A DNA stretch of 64,000 nucleotides, taken from positions 57,240,857 to 57,304,856 of the forward strand of contig CM017557.1 of assembly GCA_007844125.1 (NCBI GenBank). The letters are read 5' to 3'. The position numbers and the translations under genes were made by a program. Within the stretch, counting starts at the first letter, position 1. The number at the start of each line of letters is the position of its first letter. The notes under the pieces are model-generated. The model saw only the letters and a list, made by a program, of their open reading frames with translations, did not search any database and was not told where the DNA came from. Source of the DNA: Sinonovacula constricta (lineage: Eukaryota > Mollusca > Bivalvia > Cardiida > Solecurtidae). Positions 10,107 to 22,078 of the stretch are shown here, one piece after another.

Positions 10107-12518
10107 ATGAGATTTCACATGCATATAACAACAATGTATACAGTTATCATTGGACTGTTGGTATGTTCAGAAGGGATGGCTGGTTTAGCCGAGCATCACG
10201 CCGGTATCTCAGGAAATCTAAAACAATCTCCCTCTTCTATATATGGAAAGAAGAAACAAAACAAAAGACACGCTCTCGGAGTGGGTTCTACAACTACGGC
10301 TGATTCTAAAATCTTCGATTATTCATCGGGACTGCTAGATGCTTCAGATATAAGCAGTACCAGTGTTCAAAGAGCTAGCGAGGTCAGCAATAAGAGTGAC
10401 ATTTGCAAACTTAAATTCTTTCGTAACGAAGCTTATAGATTTAGACATGTCGTCAGCGATGGAAGCAATTTCGTGTATCTGAAACTAGTGTCTCATGGTT
10501 TGTCAGTCAAGTTGGAAGGTTCTTCAGAAACGATAGATGAATCAGAATGGGTGTGGACGTTTACTGACACTACAAGAGGAGATATGTTCCTACGATTCCC
10601 TGTTGAATTTGAAATCTGGTCACTTGGTCTTTTGTCACAAACGACTAAGGCCGAGACTATACATTTACTCAGGTCTTCTGGAAATTGTACCTCGCTTGTC
10701 GTTGGCAACCAGAACGATGATTTGGTTGTAAGCACTGCCCTATTTGAAATAGCAACAAGTTTATTGATAAACATGGAAGCGAATCAAACATATGAACGAA
10801 TGAAGTTTTGTTACAAGACAAGAAATTATATAGAGTCCAGCTTTCTTCAGCAGTTGTGTGAACATCTTGTCTGCCCAATACCTACAGTACAATACCAATG
10901 CTGTAGGTATTTTTATAGAGTCACATTGGGAAAGAGACAGGTGATTTGTAGTAAAAATGTGATCATTTACGAACAGTTTTTGTGGCTTTTTCCTATGATA
11001 ATAGGTCTAACTTTATTCTTCTATTGCCCATTGCTTTTAATGTACATTTTTTATTTTGCGACGCCAGAAAATTGTTCACTTCAAGCTCGAACTGTAGATC
11101 AGCTGTGCCAGCGTTTTGTTTTTCTAGATAATTCATATCCGGTAACAGTTTACAACACACTGTTTGCTTTCTTGAAAAATCTGACAAGAAACAGTAGTAT
11201 TTGTAAATCTCGTCTCCTCAGAATGTCTTTTCCATGTCTAAGTCTGGCAATAATCGGCATTCAAGTTATGCTAGATCATTTTTACCTCCGATCATATGTT
11301 CTTTCTGCCATTAGAAAAAAAGCTCCTATGGGATTCAGATCAATGCTTGGTGGAATTGGGATGAGTTCAACAAACTTTTTGCCAAATATGGGGGGTCCAG
11401 TTATCGCGTTATGTGTTTATCTGTTGGCATTTCTTTTACTGCTTGCTACACCTCGCTCTCTCGCAGAAGTCCTGAACAGAGGTATAGATGAATCAGCCGA
11501 TTCATTAGACTCAATTAACGTTATAAAAAGATTTGGAATTGTTAAAATTAACACGTGGTGTAGCTACGGTCGAATCTACCATGTACTTGTTGGAAAGTTG
11601 TTCATCCTCATCAACATAAGATATTGGAAGTATGTTCTGAGCTTCCAGAAACGGAGATGGAACCTTCTGTGCCAAAACAGACTTTGTTTGGCCACTTTAA
11701 CTTTTTATGTTATTTACTGTTCTCTTGAAATTGTGTTTCGGGTTCTGCTTTTTAATGGCATTCCGGTCTTTTCTTTTGGCGCGATTGCTGTACGAGCTTA
11801 CATCCTAACTTTAAAGAAATTTCTTCAGATAAATTGCAACAACTTATGGAGCGCTTTACTCCTTGCTGTTCCGTCTATATGTGTAACACTTGTTGTCATG
11901 TACTCGGCTTTTATTTTCTGCGCTATCTTTCTCGATTCATTCATTTTCATCACAAGGATAATAATGTTCACATATTCAGGAATACTTATCTTTCCTAAAA
12001 GCTCATACAGCTATTTGATATTGTGTTTGACATATTTGTTTTACACGATGGTATTGTTTCATGATTTTGCGAATTATTACCGAAGATTGCTCAAAGACGG
12101 AATTAAGGTCGTTTGTTCGGCTCAGAAGGATCAAGAAGAAAATCACTTACCACAACTCGTAATTAAACAAAATGGCGTTAAAGGACTAAATATCCTGTTT
12201 TATGATCACCTCATAGAAAAAGTACGACCACGAAGAGTTCAATTATTTTGTTTGCTTATTAGGCTGATGTTCATTTTATGTTTCATATCTTTCTCAATAT
12301 ATTTACTGCAAAAAACCAAATCGATGAAAGATTTGGATACATTCGTTCAGTTATGTACGGCAGTGTTTGCATGCGCAGTGCCGCAAATTATAACTGTGTG
12401 CTCGAATGTCGCTAAAAAAAAGCAAAACTCCCGGAAACAGAAAGATGCTATAAGATTGGTTTTGTATGAGTTTCTGTCCACCGAGGCTTCAGTGGCTGGT
12501 TTATATTCCTGCAACTGA
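10107..12518 (+). CDS. Secreted-leader, multi-pass membrane protein, unknown family (copy A, intact)
   Basis: This is an uninterrupted coding exon of 803 codons. I take the ATG at 10,107 as the start because a polypyrimidine tract and CAG (ending 10,098) just upstream look like a splice acceptor. The protein begins with a signal-peptide-like stretch (hydrophobic core YTVIIGLLVCSEGMAG). An extracellular part of about 280 residues follows, with several Cys (SDICKL, GNCTS, KFCYK, LCEHLVC, YQCCRY) and N-glycosylation sequons such as NCT and NQT. From about residue 290 I count eight or nine hydrophobic segments: near 11,000, 11,230, 11,400, 11,700, 11,880-11,980, 12,010, 12,240 and 12,350. The C-terminus is short and ends in SCN. 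I do not recognise the family. A receptor, channel or transporter-like role is possible but unsupported. The gene lies on the strand opposite to the flanking single-pass gene and within its putative intron. Confidence 0.85.
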   Translation: MRFHMHITTMYTVIIGLLVCSEGMAGLAEHHAGISGNLKQSPSSIYGKKKQNKRHALGVGSTTTADSKIFDYSSGLLDASDISSTSVQRASEVSNKSDICKLKFFRNEAYRFRHVVSDGSNFVYLKLVSHGLSVKLEGSSETIDESEWVWTFTDTTRGDMFLRFPVEFEIWSLGLLSQTTKAETIHLLRSSGNCTSLVVGNQNDDLVVSTALFEIATSLLINMEANQTYERMKFCYKTRNYIESSFLQQLCEHLVCPIPTVQYQCCRYFYRVTLGKRQVICSKNVIIYEQFLWLFPMIIGLTLFFYCPLLLMYIFYFATPENCSLQARTVDQLCQRFVFLDNSYPVTVYNTLFAFLKNLTRNSSICKSRLLRMSFPCLSLAIIGIQVMLDHFYLRSYVLSAIRKKAPMGFRSMLGGIGMSSTNFLPNMGGPVIALCVYLLAFLLLLATPRSLAEVLNRGIDESADSLDSINVIKRFGIVKINTWCSYGRIYHVLVGKLFILINIRYWKYVLSFQKRRWNLLCQNRLCLATLTFYVIYCSLEIVFRVLLFNGIPVFSFGAIAVRAYILTLKKFLQINCNNLWSALLLAVPSICVTLVVMYSAFIFCAIFLDSFIFITRIIMFTYSGILIFPKSSYSYLILCLTYLFYTMVLFHDFANYYRRLLKDGIKVVCSAQKDQEENHLPQLVIKQNGVKGLNILFYDHLIEKVRPRRVQLFCLLIRLMFILCFISFSIYLLQKTKSMKDLDTFVQLCTAVFACAVPQIITVCSNVAKKKQNSRKQKDAIRLVLYEFLSTEASVAGLYSCN

Positions 12519-13364
12519 CTGGCTTTCTGTCTCATTTTTTATTACAACTTACAACTTCAGCCATTGCTGAGTTGTTGTTTTTTCACTGCAATGATGCAGC
12601 AAAAGGAACATACTTGTCCATTTTTTTTACTTGTCAAATAATTTTGCCCAAAACATTTGCAACGAAATGCACACAGATATACACTTCATTCATACATTTC
12701 ATTTATGTATACCTTCGAAGCTCGCATCTTTTTCCGAAGTGGTGTATAGATGGTGTATTGCTGGAACTAAACTAGTCAAAGTGTTGAGATTTGTGAGGCT
12801 GAGAAAGAGAGCGGGTTTTTACTTTTGTACCACTTTCACCGTAGCGGTTTGGCAATGAACGATGCACATATTTAAAGTTTACAATATGTTTGAAATATGT
12901 GTAAGATAGATCTAACGATGGGTGCTGATTTATGCAAAAACATCAGCTGATTATTTCAGATCACCGACTCACACGGAACTCCTCGAATTTGTGTACAGTG
13001 ATTTGGTAAAATAGTTTTTCATTTGTTGCCGATGTTCAACACGTTCGCTTAACTTGCATAGATTTATAATTATAATACCATAAGCATACATTAAAACTGT
13101 ATAAATAATGGTTATGGAGAAAAGGTTCACGTGTTTTATGATTTTCTACTTTACGTCAAAGCTTGGACATTTTGTATGCAAATAGATCGGTTTTCTTTGT
13201 ATGCTTGCATTTGAGGAAACACCTCAGACATGTGCGAGCTTTAGAGCTTCTGTCAAGCCGGTTTAAGCTCCCCAGTCGGTCCACATTGCCGATTGAACGT
13301 TCCATTGCGGTATCTGTTGGGTTTGCTCTTTTTGTTAAATGAATCATTACGGATTTGTTCTTAC

Positions 13365-13615
13365 TTTTACATTTGGCTTGCATATGAATACCTTTGTCCT
13401 GTGCCTTTTTAAATTTTGATATATGTTGCAATTCTCACAGGACTTTGTCATATTTCGTTATTTAAGAAAATGTGCATAATATGCACATAAATTCAACCTT
13501 TTACATCTGGCTTGCATGTGAATATCTTTGTCCTGTGCCTTTTCAAATTTTGATATATGTTGCAATGCTCATAGGACTTTTGTCATATTGCACTATTTAA
13601 GAAAATGTGCATAAT
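13365..13615 (+). repeat. Tandem duplication of about 127 bases, copy A only
   Basis: GAATACCTTTGTCCTGTGCC and AAATTTTGATATATGTTGCA occur twice here, about 127 bases apart. Copy B has the text once (53,495-53,610). Confidence 0.8.
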
Positions 13616-13921
13616 TTGGACATACATGCACCTCTATATTTAAGTAAACTACACAGACTAAAGACAGAGAAGAAATGAATCAGTATTTTATCAACTTGAA
13701 ACAAACAGGGCACCATAAGTGTAACAGGTTTGGCATAATCATTAAAAATGCTCTCTTAACAGACTGAAGATAGATATTGTTTTGCATAGTTCGAGTAGAA
13801 TTTAGTAATATTAATTAATTATTAGCATTAAGTATTAATAAAAATACATATAATAATTATAGTTTTATATATAGTTTTATTTGTGTTTATGAATACCACC
13901 CCTCATTCTCCTCCTCCTTCT

Positions 13922-14085
13922 CATAATAATAATAATAATAATAAATAATAATAGAATAGTAATAAATAATAAAATCATAATCATTATATTATTATCATCA
14001 TCATCATCATCATTATTATTTTATTATCATCATCATGGTCATTATCGACATTATCATCGTTGTCGTCGTCGTTGTCGTGGTCATC
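13922..14085 (+). repeat. AAT/ATC/GTC microsatellite cluster (copy A)
   Basis: Runs of AAT, then ATC, then GTC trinucleotides. The copy-B version at 53,908-54,065 has a longer AATTAT-type part. Confidence 0.9.
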
Positions 14086-14531
14086 ACTTGCTATGCATCC
14101 TATGGTATCGTCGGTTTTTATTAATCATTTATCATTTAATTGTCTGCGCGGTTATTTGTTGTGTGTTTTATTTTGTTCTGTTTTTTTATCCCCTGTCACA
14201 TTATATATTATTTTATATGTATATGACCCTTTGTACACTTTGTTATTTAATCGCATCTTAATCTTAATGTTTGCTACCCTTTGGTTCATTGTATGTACAT
14301 ATTCCGAATTTCTTGTGTTGCAAAAAATGTTATCAAATCTTTCGGACATGTCTACTCTCTTAGTACGTTATTATGTTATAGCTTAATCTGATTATATGTG
14401 TTTACTTATTTTATTCAATTACACTTTTAATTGGTTTTGTAAATATGTATACTGTTCACTTGTGTGGTTCAGTGTTAAAACTTGGCACATTAAGTATGAT
14501 GGAATAAAATATATATATGTATGTTGGATTG

Positions 14532-15016
14532 AAGGTAGTATACGACAGTTTGGACCGATGTTGTTGTTGTTGTTGTTGTTGTTGTTTCAAGTTACCAAAT
14601 AAGTCATTGTTACTTGAAAAGGTCCTTCAAAAAAGTTGTTCATTGATGCCCTAGATCTGTGTGAACAGTGAAGTATAATTCCCCTCTCGTCATTTTGAAC
14701 AGGTATTTCACATCTGAGCCACGTTGCAGAGATAGCTATTTTTAAAACCACGTGACAACTTACTTTTGAGATCGCGTTATATCGTCATCCCGGTAAGACG
14801 GCCCGACGTCGGTGTCTATTTTTTTGCATAGAGCCTCATCGTGCTAGTTTTTAGATTTAGATTATAGAGTGATTTCTTTTTCGCAATGAGTACTGTCTTA
14901 ATACAAAGGTAGCGTCCAAAATCGTCTTTACTTAAACTAAATTATGCAGGAATTATGGCCAAATTCTCAGAAACCGTGGAAAAGTTTGATTCATGCATGT
15001 CGGATACCAACTTTAA
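14532..15016 (+). mobile_element. GGTGGTAT-family MITE
   Basis: It starts AAGGTAGTATACGACAGTTT and ends CGGATACCAACTTTAA. A GTT microsatellite lies just inside the left end. The interior contains the shared CACGTGACAACTTACTTTTG. Confidence 0.75.
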
Positions 15017-15716
15017 GATGATATTTCAAATGTAAAATCAATTTACAGTTGCTGAAAAGGGACGTTACCTTTGCATTGAGAATGCTACAACCACAATCAA
15101 ATAAACGGAAACGAAAGTAATTGTTTACAATACACACATTGTTTCTCTTTTCAATACAATCATAAACATGATCTTTGTTTTATTTAAAGAGTTAAAGACT
15201 TTTAACTGTTGTTTTTTAAAATAATATTTCCACTTTCCAGGGTAAACAATAGAGTAATCCATTGGAGGTGTAGTGTCTCTCTGCTTGAAATATACACTTA
15301 TGTCTTTCTAAAAGTACGATATACATATAGTTTGACTGCTGTGCACATTTTTTTCCGGGGTATATTCGATTTAATTGAAGGTAATTAAATAAATTAAAAT
15401 ACATTGTAGGGATGTTCCTTTACAAGTATCATCAGGCATGACGAAGTTTTACGAAATAAAATGATTTATAACCGATTATCTATGATATGTCGACTCACTC
15501 TCATTTAGTCTGACAGATATTTTAAGAATAAAGTTCCAAAAGTTCGCAGCATAAATTTGTGGCTTACCGTGCAACTTACCATGTATAACTGTTAAGTCGC
15601 TTAATTTAATCGACATTTCTACCTTGCCTGATTCCTAAAAATGTATACACCACTCATATGTGTTAAACTCTACAAATAACTCGTGTCGTAGTGGCGAAAG
15701 TAAACTCCATAGTATG

Positions 15717-16030
15717 TTTGTTTGTTTGTTGAGTTAAACGCGATACCAACAGTATTTCAGTTATCTTGAGATGGTGTCCACTTGAAGCAGTAAAGTGCTA
15801 CTTTCACTGTGTATAGCATGCCGTGAACACCTGGCATGATACCACACCCAGTCACATTATTCTGACACCGGGCAACCAGTCGTGGAACTACCCTTATATT
15901 TGGTTGGGCGTTAGCAAGGGAGTTACACCACAACTAGTTTAACGACTTTGGTATGTCGCGGTCCGGGATCGAACCCGGGGCCTCTCGTACCTTGAGCCGA
16001 TGCTCTACCGATTGCGCTACCAGGTCTGGT
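15717..16030 (-). mobile_element. Full-length tRNA-derived SINE (copy A)
   Basis: Read on the minus strand it starts with a good tRNA-like head: A box GCGCAATCGGTAGAGCATCG and B box GGGTTCGATCCCGG. The family body follows, and it ends in AAACAAACAAAC. Length is about 314 bases. It is the best-preserved copy of this SINE in the window. Confidence 0.85.
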
Positions 16031-16178
16031 AAATCCATATTAGAAAAAAATGTATCTAGTTAGCTTCTGTACGCGGCAAGCGGTCCTGCTGTCGACACAC
16101 GTGAACATCTTAATATATCTTGTTTGTTTATATAATGTCGTTGTCGTGGCCAAAATGTAAAAAGTATGTTTGGTCTTT

Positions 16179-16670
16179 AAGGTGGTATCTGACCGTTTCA
16201 GAATATTTTCATTAAACATCTTGATAAAGTATAGTTACCTGAACAGATCTCGCAAAATGCTGTTTATTGATGTCCCACACCTGTCTGAAAAGTGAACAAT
16301 AACGCAACAATCGTCATTACAAGTATGTATTTTCCAACTGAGCCACGCTGCACAGTTAGCTTTTTTAAAACTAAGAAAACCACGTGACCTCTTAAGTTTT
16401 TAGATTATCCGTGTCATCCGTTTTGACGTCAATGTCTCTTTTCGACAGGAATCCCAATCGTTCTTACTTATAGATTTGAAAAGAATGAGCATTGTAAGTG
16501 TTGATTAATGGATTTTATTGCCCTAAAATTGAGATATCGTTGAAAAACGTAAAAGCTTATGCTTAAGTAACATTGTCTCTGTGGAAGTTCTGAACAAATA
16601 CCCCAATAGAGGTCAGATATTGTTACATACATAAGATATAGACAAACTGTCGGATACCACCTTTAACTTA
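16179..16670 (+). mobile_element. GGTGGTAT-family MITE
   Basis: It starts AAGGTGGTATCTGACCGTTT and ends ACTGTCGGATACCACCTTTA. TTTAA is present at both edges. The copy-B equivalent is 56,163-56,650. Confidence 0.75.
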
Positions 16671-18362
16671 TCGACGTATACGTTGTTTATTGCATAAATT
16701 AACTTTAGATAAAATGTACATTGGGTCAAGAAATGACATATAAATAACCCAGTTAGGAAAAAGTAAATATAACATTATATCTTTAAACGTTTGTAAATTT
16801 CAGACTACTTAAATTCTTTACATTTGTCTAGAGGAGATGCATGGGTTTCATAATGTTCAAAATAATTCTTGGCAGGGAACATGATTTTATTTGCGAATAG
16901 AGACGTGGAACAAACATCGACAAAACTCGTCTCATTTCGGACATGAACGATTGCCAACATTTTGACGTTATTTGTGTCATCGGCTTTTATTCCGGAAGGG
17001 CAAATTTGCTGTGTTTATTTTAGGGCTGTGTTTATTTTGGGGTGATGTCGATTGCGATGCCGTACTAAGTAATTTTCTGAAGCATGAAGGATTAAATCTG
17101 CATGACCTTGACTACTCGCGGTCAGTCGTCATGCCTGGAAAGAAGTAGTGCGTGTACAGAAACAAATATATATGTCGAAGGCAAGTAGACACGTCAGTTG
17201 TGTTCAGGCATGCTTCCAATGTTAACATTTATTGACATTTATTTTGCAATCAGTTTAAAGTTGAAGTTCAAGCGATTATAATGTGTAATGCAGTTATATG
17301 TAAAATGCAAATTTATGGATGAACAATGCCACGTAGAAATCACTTAGTGACTAGAGGAAAAGGTCGATCAAAGCGAACGAAGGAGTGCCCCACTAACTAT
17401 GCATTATCTAATAGGCCGAGATAAATGCGACATCTCGTGCCGGGCCTCAGCGCCTTCTGTAAGGTTATGTATAACAGAGGTCAATTGTATCATCTTAGCA
17501 TCACAGTGTAAAGTCACAGCACTCGTTCGAAAAATAACTTTTTGTTATTGTTAGCCCGCACTTGGGATTTTTCGATTCAAATCACGGGGATGTAGTGTTG
17601 ATGAATTCAATAACTAGGAGTTCATGTTGAACTTAGTGCATTTTGGTTGCGTCCAGTAGTATTTACAAGCATTTATAGTAAAGTATTGTATGTTTAACAA
17701 AATAGTTTTTTATTATGGGATGTTGGTGACTGTATTGTAACATTTGTCCCAATTAATAATCTATATTTTAAGAAGAGGTGTTTTTTGCAGTTGAAGACAT
17801 GACTGCTTTCTAATGCATTTGCTATTTAACAAGAAATAATTGTGACCTTTATTTGGACACGTTTTATCCCTTATGGGATTTAACTTACACCGCCCAAACA
17901 GCGCTTTTCATCGCTTTGACTGTATTTTTTTTTAAACTGTACAACTCAATCGTAAAACTTCGGGTATTTCCGTATGGTTCGTAAAATACACCTCGTACAT
18001 AGCTCTAGAATACACCAAAGTGCGTCGCCTGAGTTATGAAACAGTGTCCGTTCGCGAGAAAGTAACAAATTATATATATATCATTTAGTTGAGTATATCT
18101 TGCAATAACAACGATTTTTTTATCAATACAATCTATATGATTTACGGAAAATTGAAAAGTCAACATTAAATACCCAGTATTAAAACTAAGACACACAAAG
18201 TAGATCCAAGATGGCGCCTTATTATGTCAGAGGTCTCTTGCATAGCATAAAGGCCGAGGTGATCAGATTGCTGTACAACTCTGCGTTCGGCGTAATGGAA
18301 TTTGATATGCAGAAGGTTAAGGGTCGAGGACCTTTGATATCTAGCACCCTATGCTGTTTACG
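16671..18362. other. No gene seen (copy A; also 56,651-58,036 in copy B)
   Basis: Mixed AT-rich text without long frames or clear element ends. Confidence 0.5.
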
Positions 18363-18737
18363 CAATCGGAACACCCCGGATAATTTACGAATCATCTATA
18401 TGAATGTAGGTAGTCTGATCACCTCGGCCATTTCACTTAATGGGACTACTTTTGTGACAGACGTCAAAACAAAGACGTCACTACAGCACGATGCCTGTAA
18501 ACTTCAATTTGTGGCGGCTTCAAATTTAAATCATCCAATTTTAATTTAGCCAGCGCAGAAGACACGCAGCTGTCAAACGATGGCATTGTTTATGTTTTGT
18601 GCGAACTACATTTTAGGCATACTCTTCTTCCGACTTCCGGCGAACAAACCAAACTTGATTTCAGTAAGTATCATTGCACCAGATACATCCGAGGGATGAT
18701 TGTCCCAAGGATGGAATTACCTGAGAATTTCCGATTG
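18363..18737 (+). mobile_element. 390-bp Mutator-like MITE, copy A4
   Basis: It is flanked by perfect 9-bp direct repeats CTGTTTACG. The donor-like CAGTAAGTATC is kept, while a short deletion removes the internal ATG found in sister copies. Confidence 0.85.
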
Positions 18738-20034
18738 CTGTTTACGTAGGTCTACCAAATTTCACAGGATGCCGTATTTCTACTAGCTTTAGATTGTGGT
18801 TTCTATATAAAGTAGTTCATTTTGTGTTGCATTATGTAGTCCTATTTTTTATCTAGTTCAAACAGGCTGGACATGCTTTTGTGACTGTTTGATGACAACT
18901 TCCGTTTCACTATCCTGTAATAGATACACATGTACGTGGAACTACTTCATGTCGCGCTAGGAATAGTTGAACTCTGTTAGGTCGGTTGTTTTTTCCTAAA
19001 CGATACATTTATTTAGTCTATATGAGTACTTGGATCATAAATCCAAAGTACTAAGGCTTGACTTATGACATTTATTTTCAAAGCTGTAACGTCTTCTGCA
19101 TTTTAGTCCAATTTAAATTAATTTACTTTAAACAGTTTTTTTCTTGCATTTAATTTCAAAACGACAACTTAAGTTACACGCATTAACTTTCCTATAAGTA
19201 ATTTTGCATAGTATTAGTTTCAGGCGAAATGGCAGAATGTATAGCATTTGTTCAATATCTTAAAGAAGAAGGGAATCGTGATTAATTAGTTTCTGTTCTG
19301 TTTGACAAAAGCCATAGACAATTAAACCAAAAATACTTCCCGGAAACTTATATTTATTCGGAAATATATTCCTTTACTGTTTTAGAGCGATGACGCATCA
19401 TGTGCACATTCATACAGGCAGAAGGGCAACTTCGTGTAACGTGTATAGTAGTTGCTCAACCTGACAAATGAAGACGGACATTAACAACTTTGTCTCGCTG
19501 GTTAAGATGTCTGATATTACAGACTACTTTAATAGTTGATGGAAACGGAAACAAACGGAAACAAACAGAAACTTGGGTTGATTTAAAAAATACACAAAAT
19601 AATGACAATATCAAGAGGATTCCCGCAAAACTTTATGCAGTAACGGGTTATGCTTTTTGCACTCTGACCATTGCAGGTTGAGGGCTCGAATCTCTCTATG
19701 TACCATATTTTTAATCTAGTTTTGTCAAAGCAAAGGCGTTTTATGAAAAAAGATCAACATACTTGAATTGAAACATATTGTTTCTGATAATAAAATCTAC
19801 AGAATGATATTATGGTAATAGCGAAGAATAGGATGATACAGAAAAAGATAAAAACTAGAAAGATGCTGTTTGCTGAAAGGCAAAAACTGGGTCATCCTAT
19901 GCTTGCAGCTGGATTTTGATGATGCTTGAAAACAGTTTATTGCTTAATAGCTTATGTATGAAGCCAAGTTATACCACAACGAGAAAAGCGAATGTAAGTC
20001 AACTGTTAAAATGTGTGGCTCTGAATTTTGTCAG
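18738..20034. other. End of the duplication and unique spacer, no gene seen
   Basis: The match to copy B ends near 19,005. After that I see only AT-rich text. There is a weak tRNA-like A box near 19,488 and B box near 19,684, too far apart for a tRNA. Confidence 0.5.
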
Positions 20035-20440
20035 TGCTCGACATTAACGATTGTTCGATGGATTTTGACAAGTAAAATTTTTGTTTTGCAGAGTAACTAA
20101 AAATTCAACTTGTCCTTTCAGGCTAGAAAATGTTCAGTGTGTAAATTTACATTGCTTAATCGTTTCAAAGTTTGCTTTCGCTTTCACTATTTCCGTGCGC
20201 AATAATAATTATACGCATATAAAATTTAAATACATGCGGGTCGATTGACCGGTGCGTGAAACTTACATAATCACTTCGCTGCTTTGATGTCACAAAGACC
20301 GGTGCAACAATGCAAAGTCCATTTGACAAGACAAGTATATTGAAAGAAACAGGAAAGTAGGCACATGAATAAAACGGAAATTTGTAAGTCATGGTGAGGA
20401 TATGTGGCAATGAGTTATAATGAAATAAAGAAAAATGTAA
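20035..20440 (+). repeat. Diverged repeat unit 1 of 3
   Basis: It shares GATTTTGACAAGTAAA, GGTGCGTGAAA, CTACATAATCACTTCGCT-like text and GACCGGTG with the unit at 21,236-21,670. No coding sign is seen. Confidence 0.6.
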
Positions 20441-20680
20441 TGTTAGAAGAAAGGGGGTGCGGAACTGTTTGGCCCTGACGCAAGTCAGGGCGGGGACATA
20501 AATAATTATCCGATTGATTTTGACAAGTAAACATTTTGTTCGGCAAAGTAAAACAACATTCTACTTGTTCGATCATCGTCGGATACCCACGGCTGATTCT
20601 ATTACGTTACTCTCCATTCATCACCCGTAGGCAAATTGCTACTCATTTTGTCGTTCTGTTTGAATAAAACAGAACAGACA

Positions 20681-20758
20681 TTATCCAATCAGATGATAGG
20701 TTACAAAATTAAATACTCTTCAATCGGAAGATCAATACGGTGACCTGAGAACGTAAAC
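20681..20758 (+). promoter_or_regulatory. Promoter-like stretch ahead of the captured exon
   Basis: A CCAAT box (TTATCCAATCAG at 20,681) is followed by an AT-rich AAATTAAATA near 20,708. A good start context follows about 50 bases later. The positions are right for a small promoter. This rests on motifs only. Confidence 0.35.
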
Positions 20759-20971
20759 ATGGCGACCGGTACAGCGCATCGCAAGTGTAAAATATGTCTG
20801 TCAGCGATCCGCGACAAATGTTCTTACAGATCTTTGGGCACTCCAGCAAGTATTGAAAAATACACGTCGGTTTTAAACGAAATCGGTATTCTTGCCCATG
20901 AAGACAGTGACGTTGCTTGTAATTTGTGCGTAAATAAACTTACGACAATGCTATCGAAGTGGTATGAAAGC
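20759..20971 (+). CDS. First-exon fragment with paired CxxC motifs inside the 554-bp element
   Basis: The ATG at 20,759 (AAACATGGCG) opens about 71 codons with CKIC near residue 10 and CNLC near residue 56, a spacing like a ZAD-type zinc-binding domain. After GAAAGC at 20,971 the text GTAAAC fits a splice donor, so I end the exon there. Unspliced reading runs on to 21,040 but enters the inverted repeat. It is probably the 5' end of a host gene carried by the element. Whether it is transcribed is unknown. Confidence 0.5.
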
Positions 20972-21235
20972 GTAAACTTGATTGGTTGGCAGATTTGCTG
21001 GATGGTCTCAGCGAACCAATCGGATTGCGGCATTTTATAGTAAACAAAGCGACGAAATGAGTAGCAATTTGCCCATGGGTGATGAATGGAGAGTAACGTA
21101 ATAGAATCAACCGTGGGTATCCGACGATGCTTGTTCGATCTGTAGAGATAATTTTCAGTGTGCTACTCTTCATCTATAAAAAATTCAAAAATTACTTTCA
21201 ACACTTCCGGGCGCCATACTAACTATAAGTAAGGC

Positions 21236-21670
21236 GGTATGGACTATTTGGCTCTGACGCGAGTCAGGGCGCGACATAAATATTTTGTTCGGCAAAGTAA
21301 AACAACATTCTACTTGTCCGGCCTCTAGACATGATTTTCAGTGTGTTACTGTAATCTCTTAATAATTTCAAAAATTACTTTTCAGTAATTCCGAGCGCCA
21401 TACTAACCATATACCAATACAATTTCCATACATGCGCAGCGGTTAACAGGTGCGTGAAATCTACATAATCACTTCGCTTGAATGGTGCCACATAGACCGG
21501 TGACATAATGCAAAATCCACCTGAGAATTTCAGCTTTAAAACAACAAAGAACTCATCAAACAAATTTGTAAACAATATAATAATAATCGTAAAGAATAAA
21601 TAAATTAATAAAAATAAAAGGGATTTTTTAAGTCATGATGAGTATATATGGCAATCATTGCTAACAAAAT
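21236..21670 (+). repeat. Diverged repeat unit 3 of 3
   Basis: It starts GGACTATTTGGCTCTGACGC and repeats the unit-2 text in order. It adds the part with GTGCGTGAAATCTACATAAT shared with unit 1. Confidence 0.65.
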
Positions 21671-22078
21671 AAGTTAAAGAAAAATCTACCTGAGTTCGGA
21701 CAAGTCATTTTTTGTGCGGACATGTGAATATGAAATAGATTTGTTTCAAACGATTAGTTTGTTTATAATTAATGTTTAAACGTGTAGTGGAGGTGAACTG
21801 TGTGTACCCAGAATCATCATCGAATGCATACTAATTTTAAACATACTCCCAGGTACAAAGTTAGTATATTAGTTTATCATGAGCACGTAAATATACTTGC
21901 TACATAATCAATTTAAAGTAGAGATGACAACTCCGCGTGCTAACATCACATCTTTAATGAACAAGAATACTTGTTAACAGATTTGTCTACCTTAAACCGC
22001 ATTCAACACACGCTGCAGTCGTTGTTAACAGCAAACAGCAGCATATGAATGCATAGGTATTTGAACAAAACAATAATA

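Larger units (their letters stand above)
1..19005 (+). repeat. Segmental duplication, copy A
   Basis: Bases 1-19,005 match 39,480-58,665 in the same orientation, almost base for base over unique and repetitive parts alike. Differences are scattered substitutions and small indels plus a few larger ones. The match is already running at base 1, so copy A probably extends to the left of the window. It ends near 19,005, where the text after GAACTCTGTTAGGTC diverges from copy B. It holds the intact 803-residue membrane protein gene and a terminal exon on the minus strand. It may be a real duplication or an uncollapsed allele. Confidence 0.95.
20575..21128 (+). mobile_element. 554-bp Mutator-like element carrying a first-exon-like cassette
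   Basis: Inverted repeats of about 85 bases form the ends: 20,575-20,660 (ATCGTCGGATACCCACGGCT) and 21,044-21,128 (CCGTGGGTATCCGACGAT). The element is flanked by perfect 11-bp direct repeats CTTGTTCGATC at 20,564-20,574 and 21,130-21,140. Long inverted repeats with a 9-11-bp duplication fit Mutator-like elements. The interior is not repeat-like. It has a CCAAT box, an AT-rich stretch, a start codon in good context and a splice donor, so it resembles a captured gene 5' end. It interrupts the second of three related repeat units. Confidence 0.85.
20460..21235 (+). repeat. Diverged repeat unit 2 of 3, split by the 554-bp element
   Basis: The left part at 20,460-20,574 (CTGACGCAAGTCAGGGCG, TTCGGCAAAGTAAAACAACA) continues after 21,130 (ATTTTCAGTGTGCTACTCTT, CCGGGCGCCATACTAACTAT). 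Confidence 0.65.

Noticed and set aside
15945..16030. Possible functional tRNA gene
   Set aside because: SINE head with a shared body and tail; recurs at several sites.
19485..19700. tRNA-like boxes
   Set aside because: A-box and B-box spacing of about 190 bases does not fit a tRNA or a normal SINE head.
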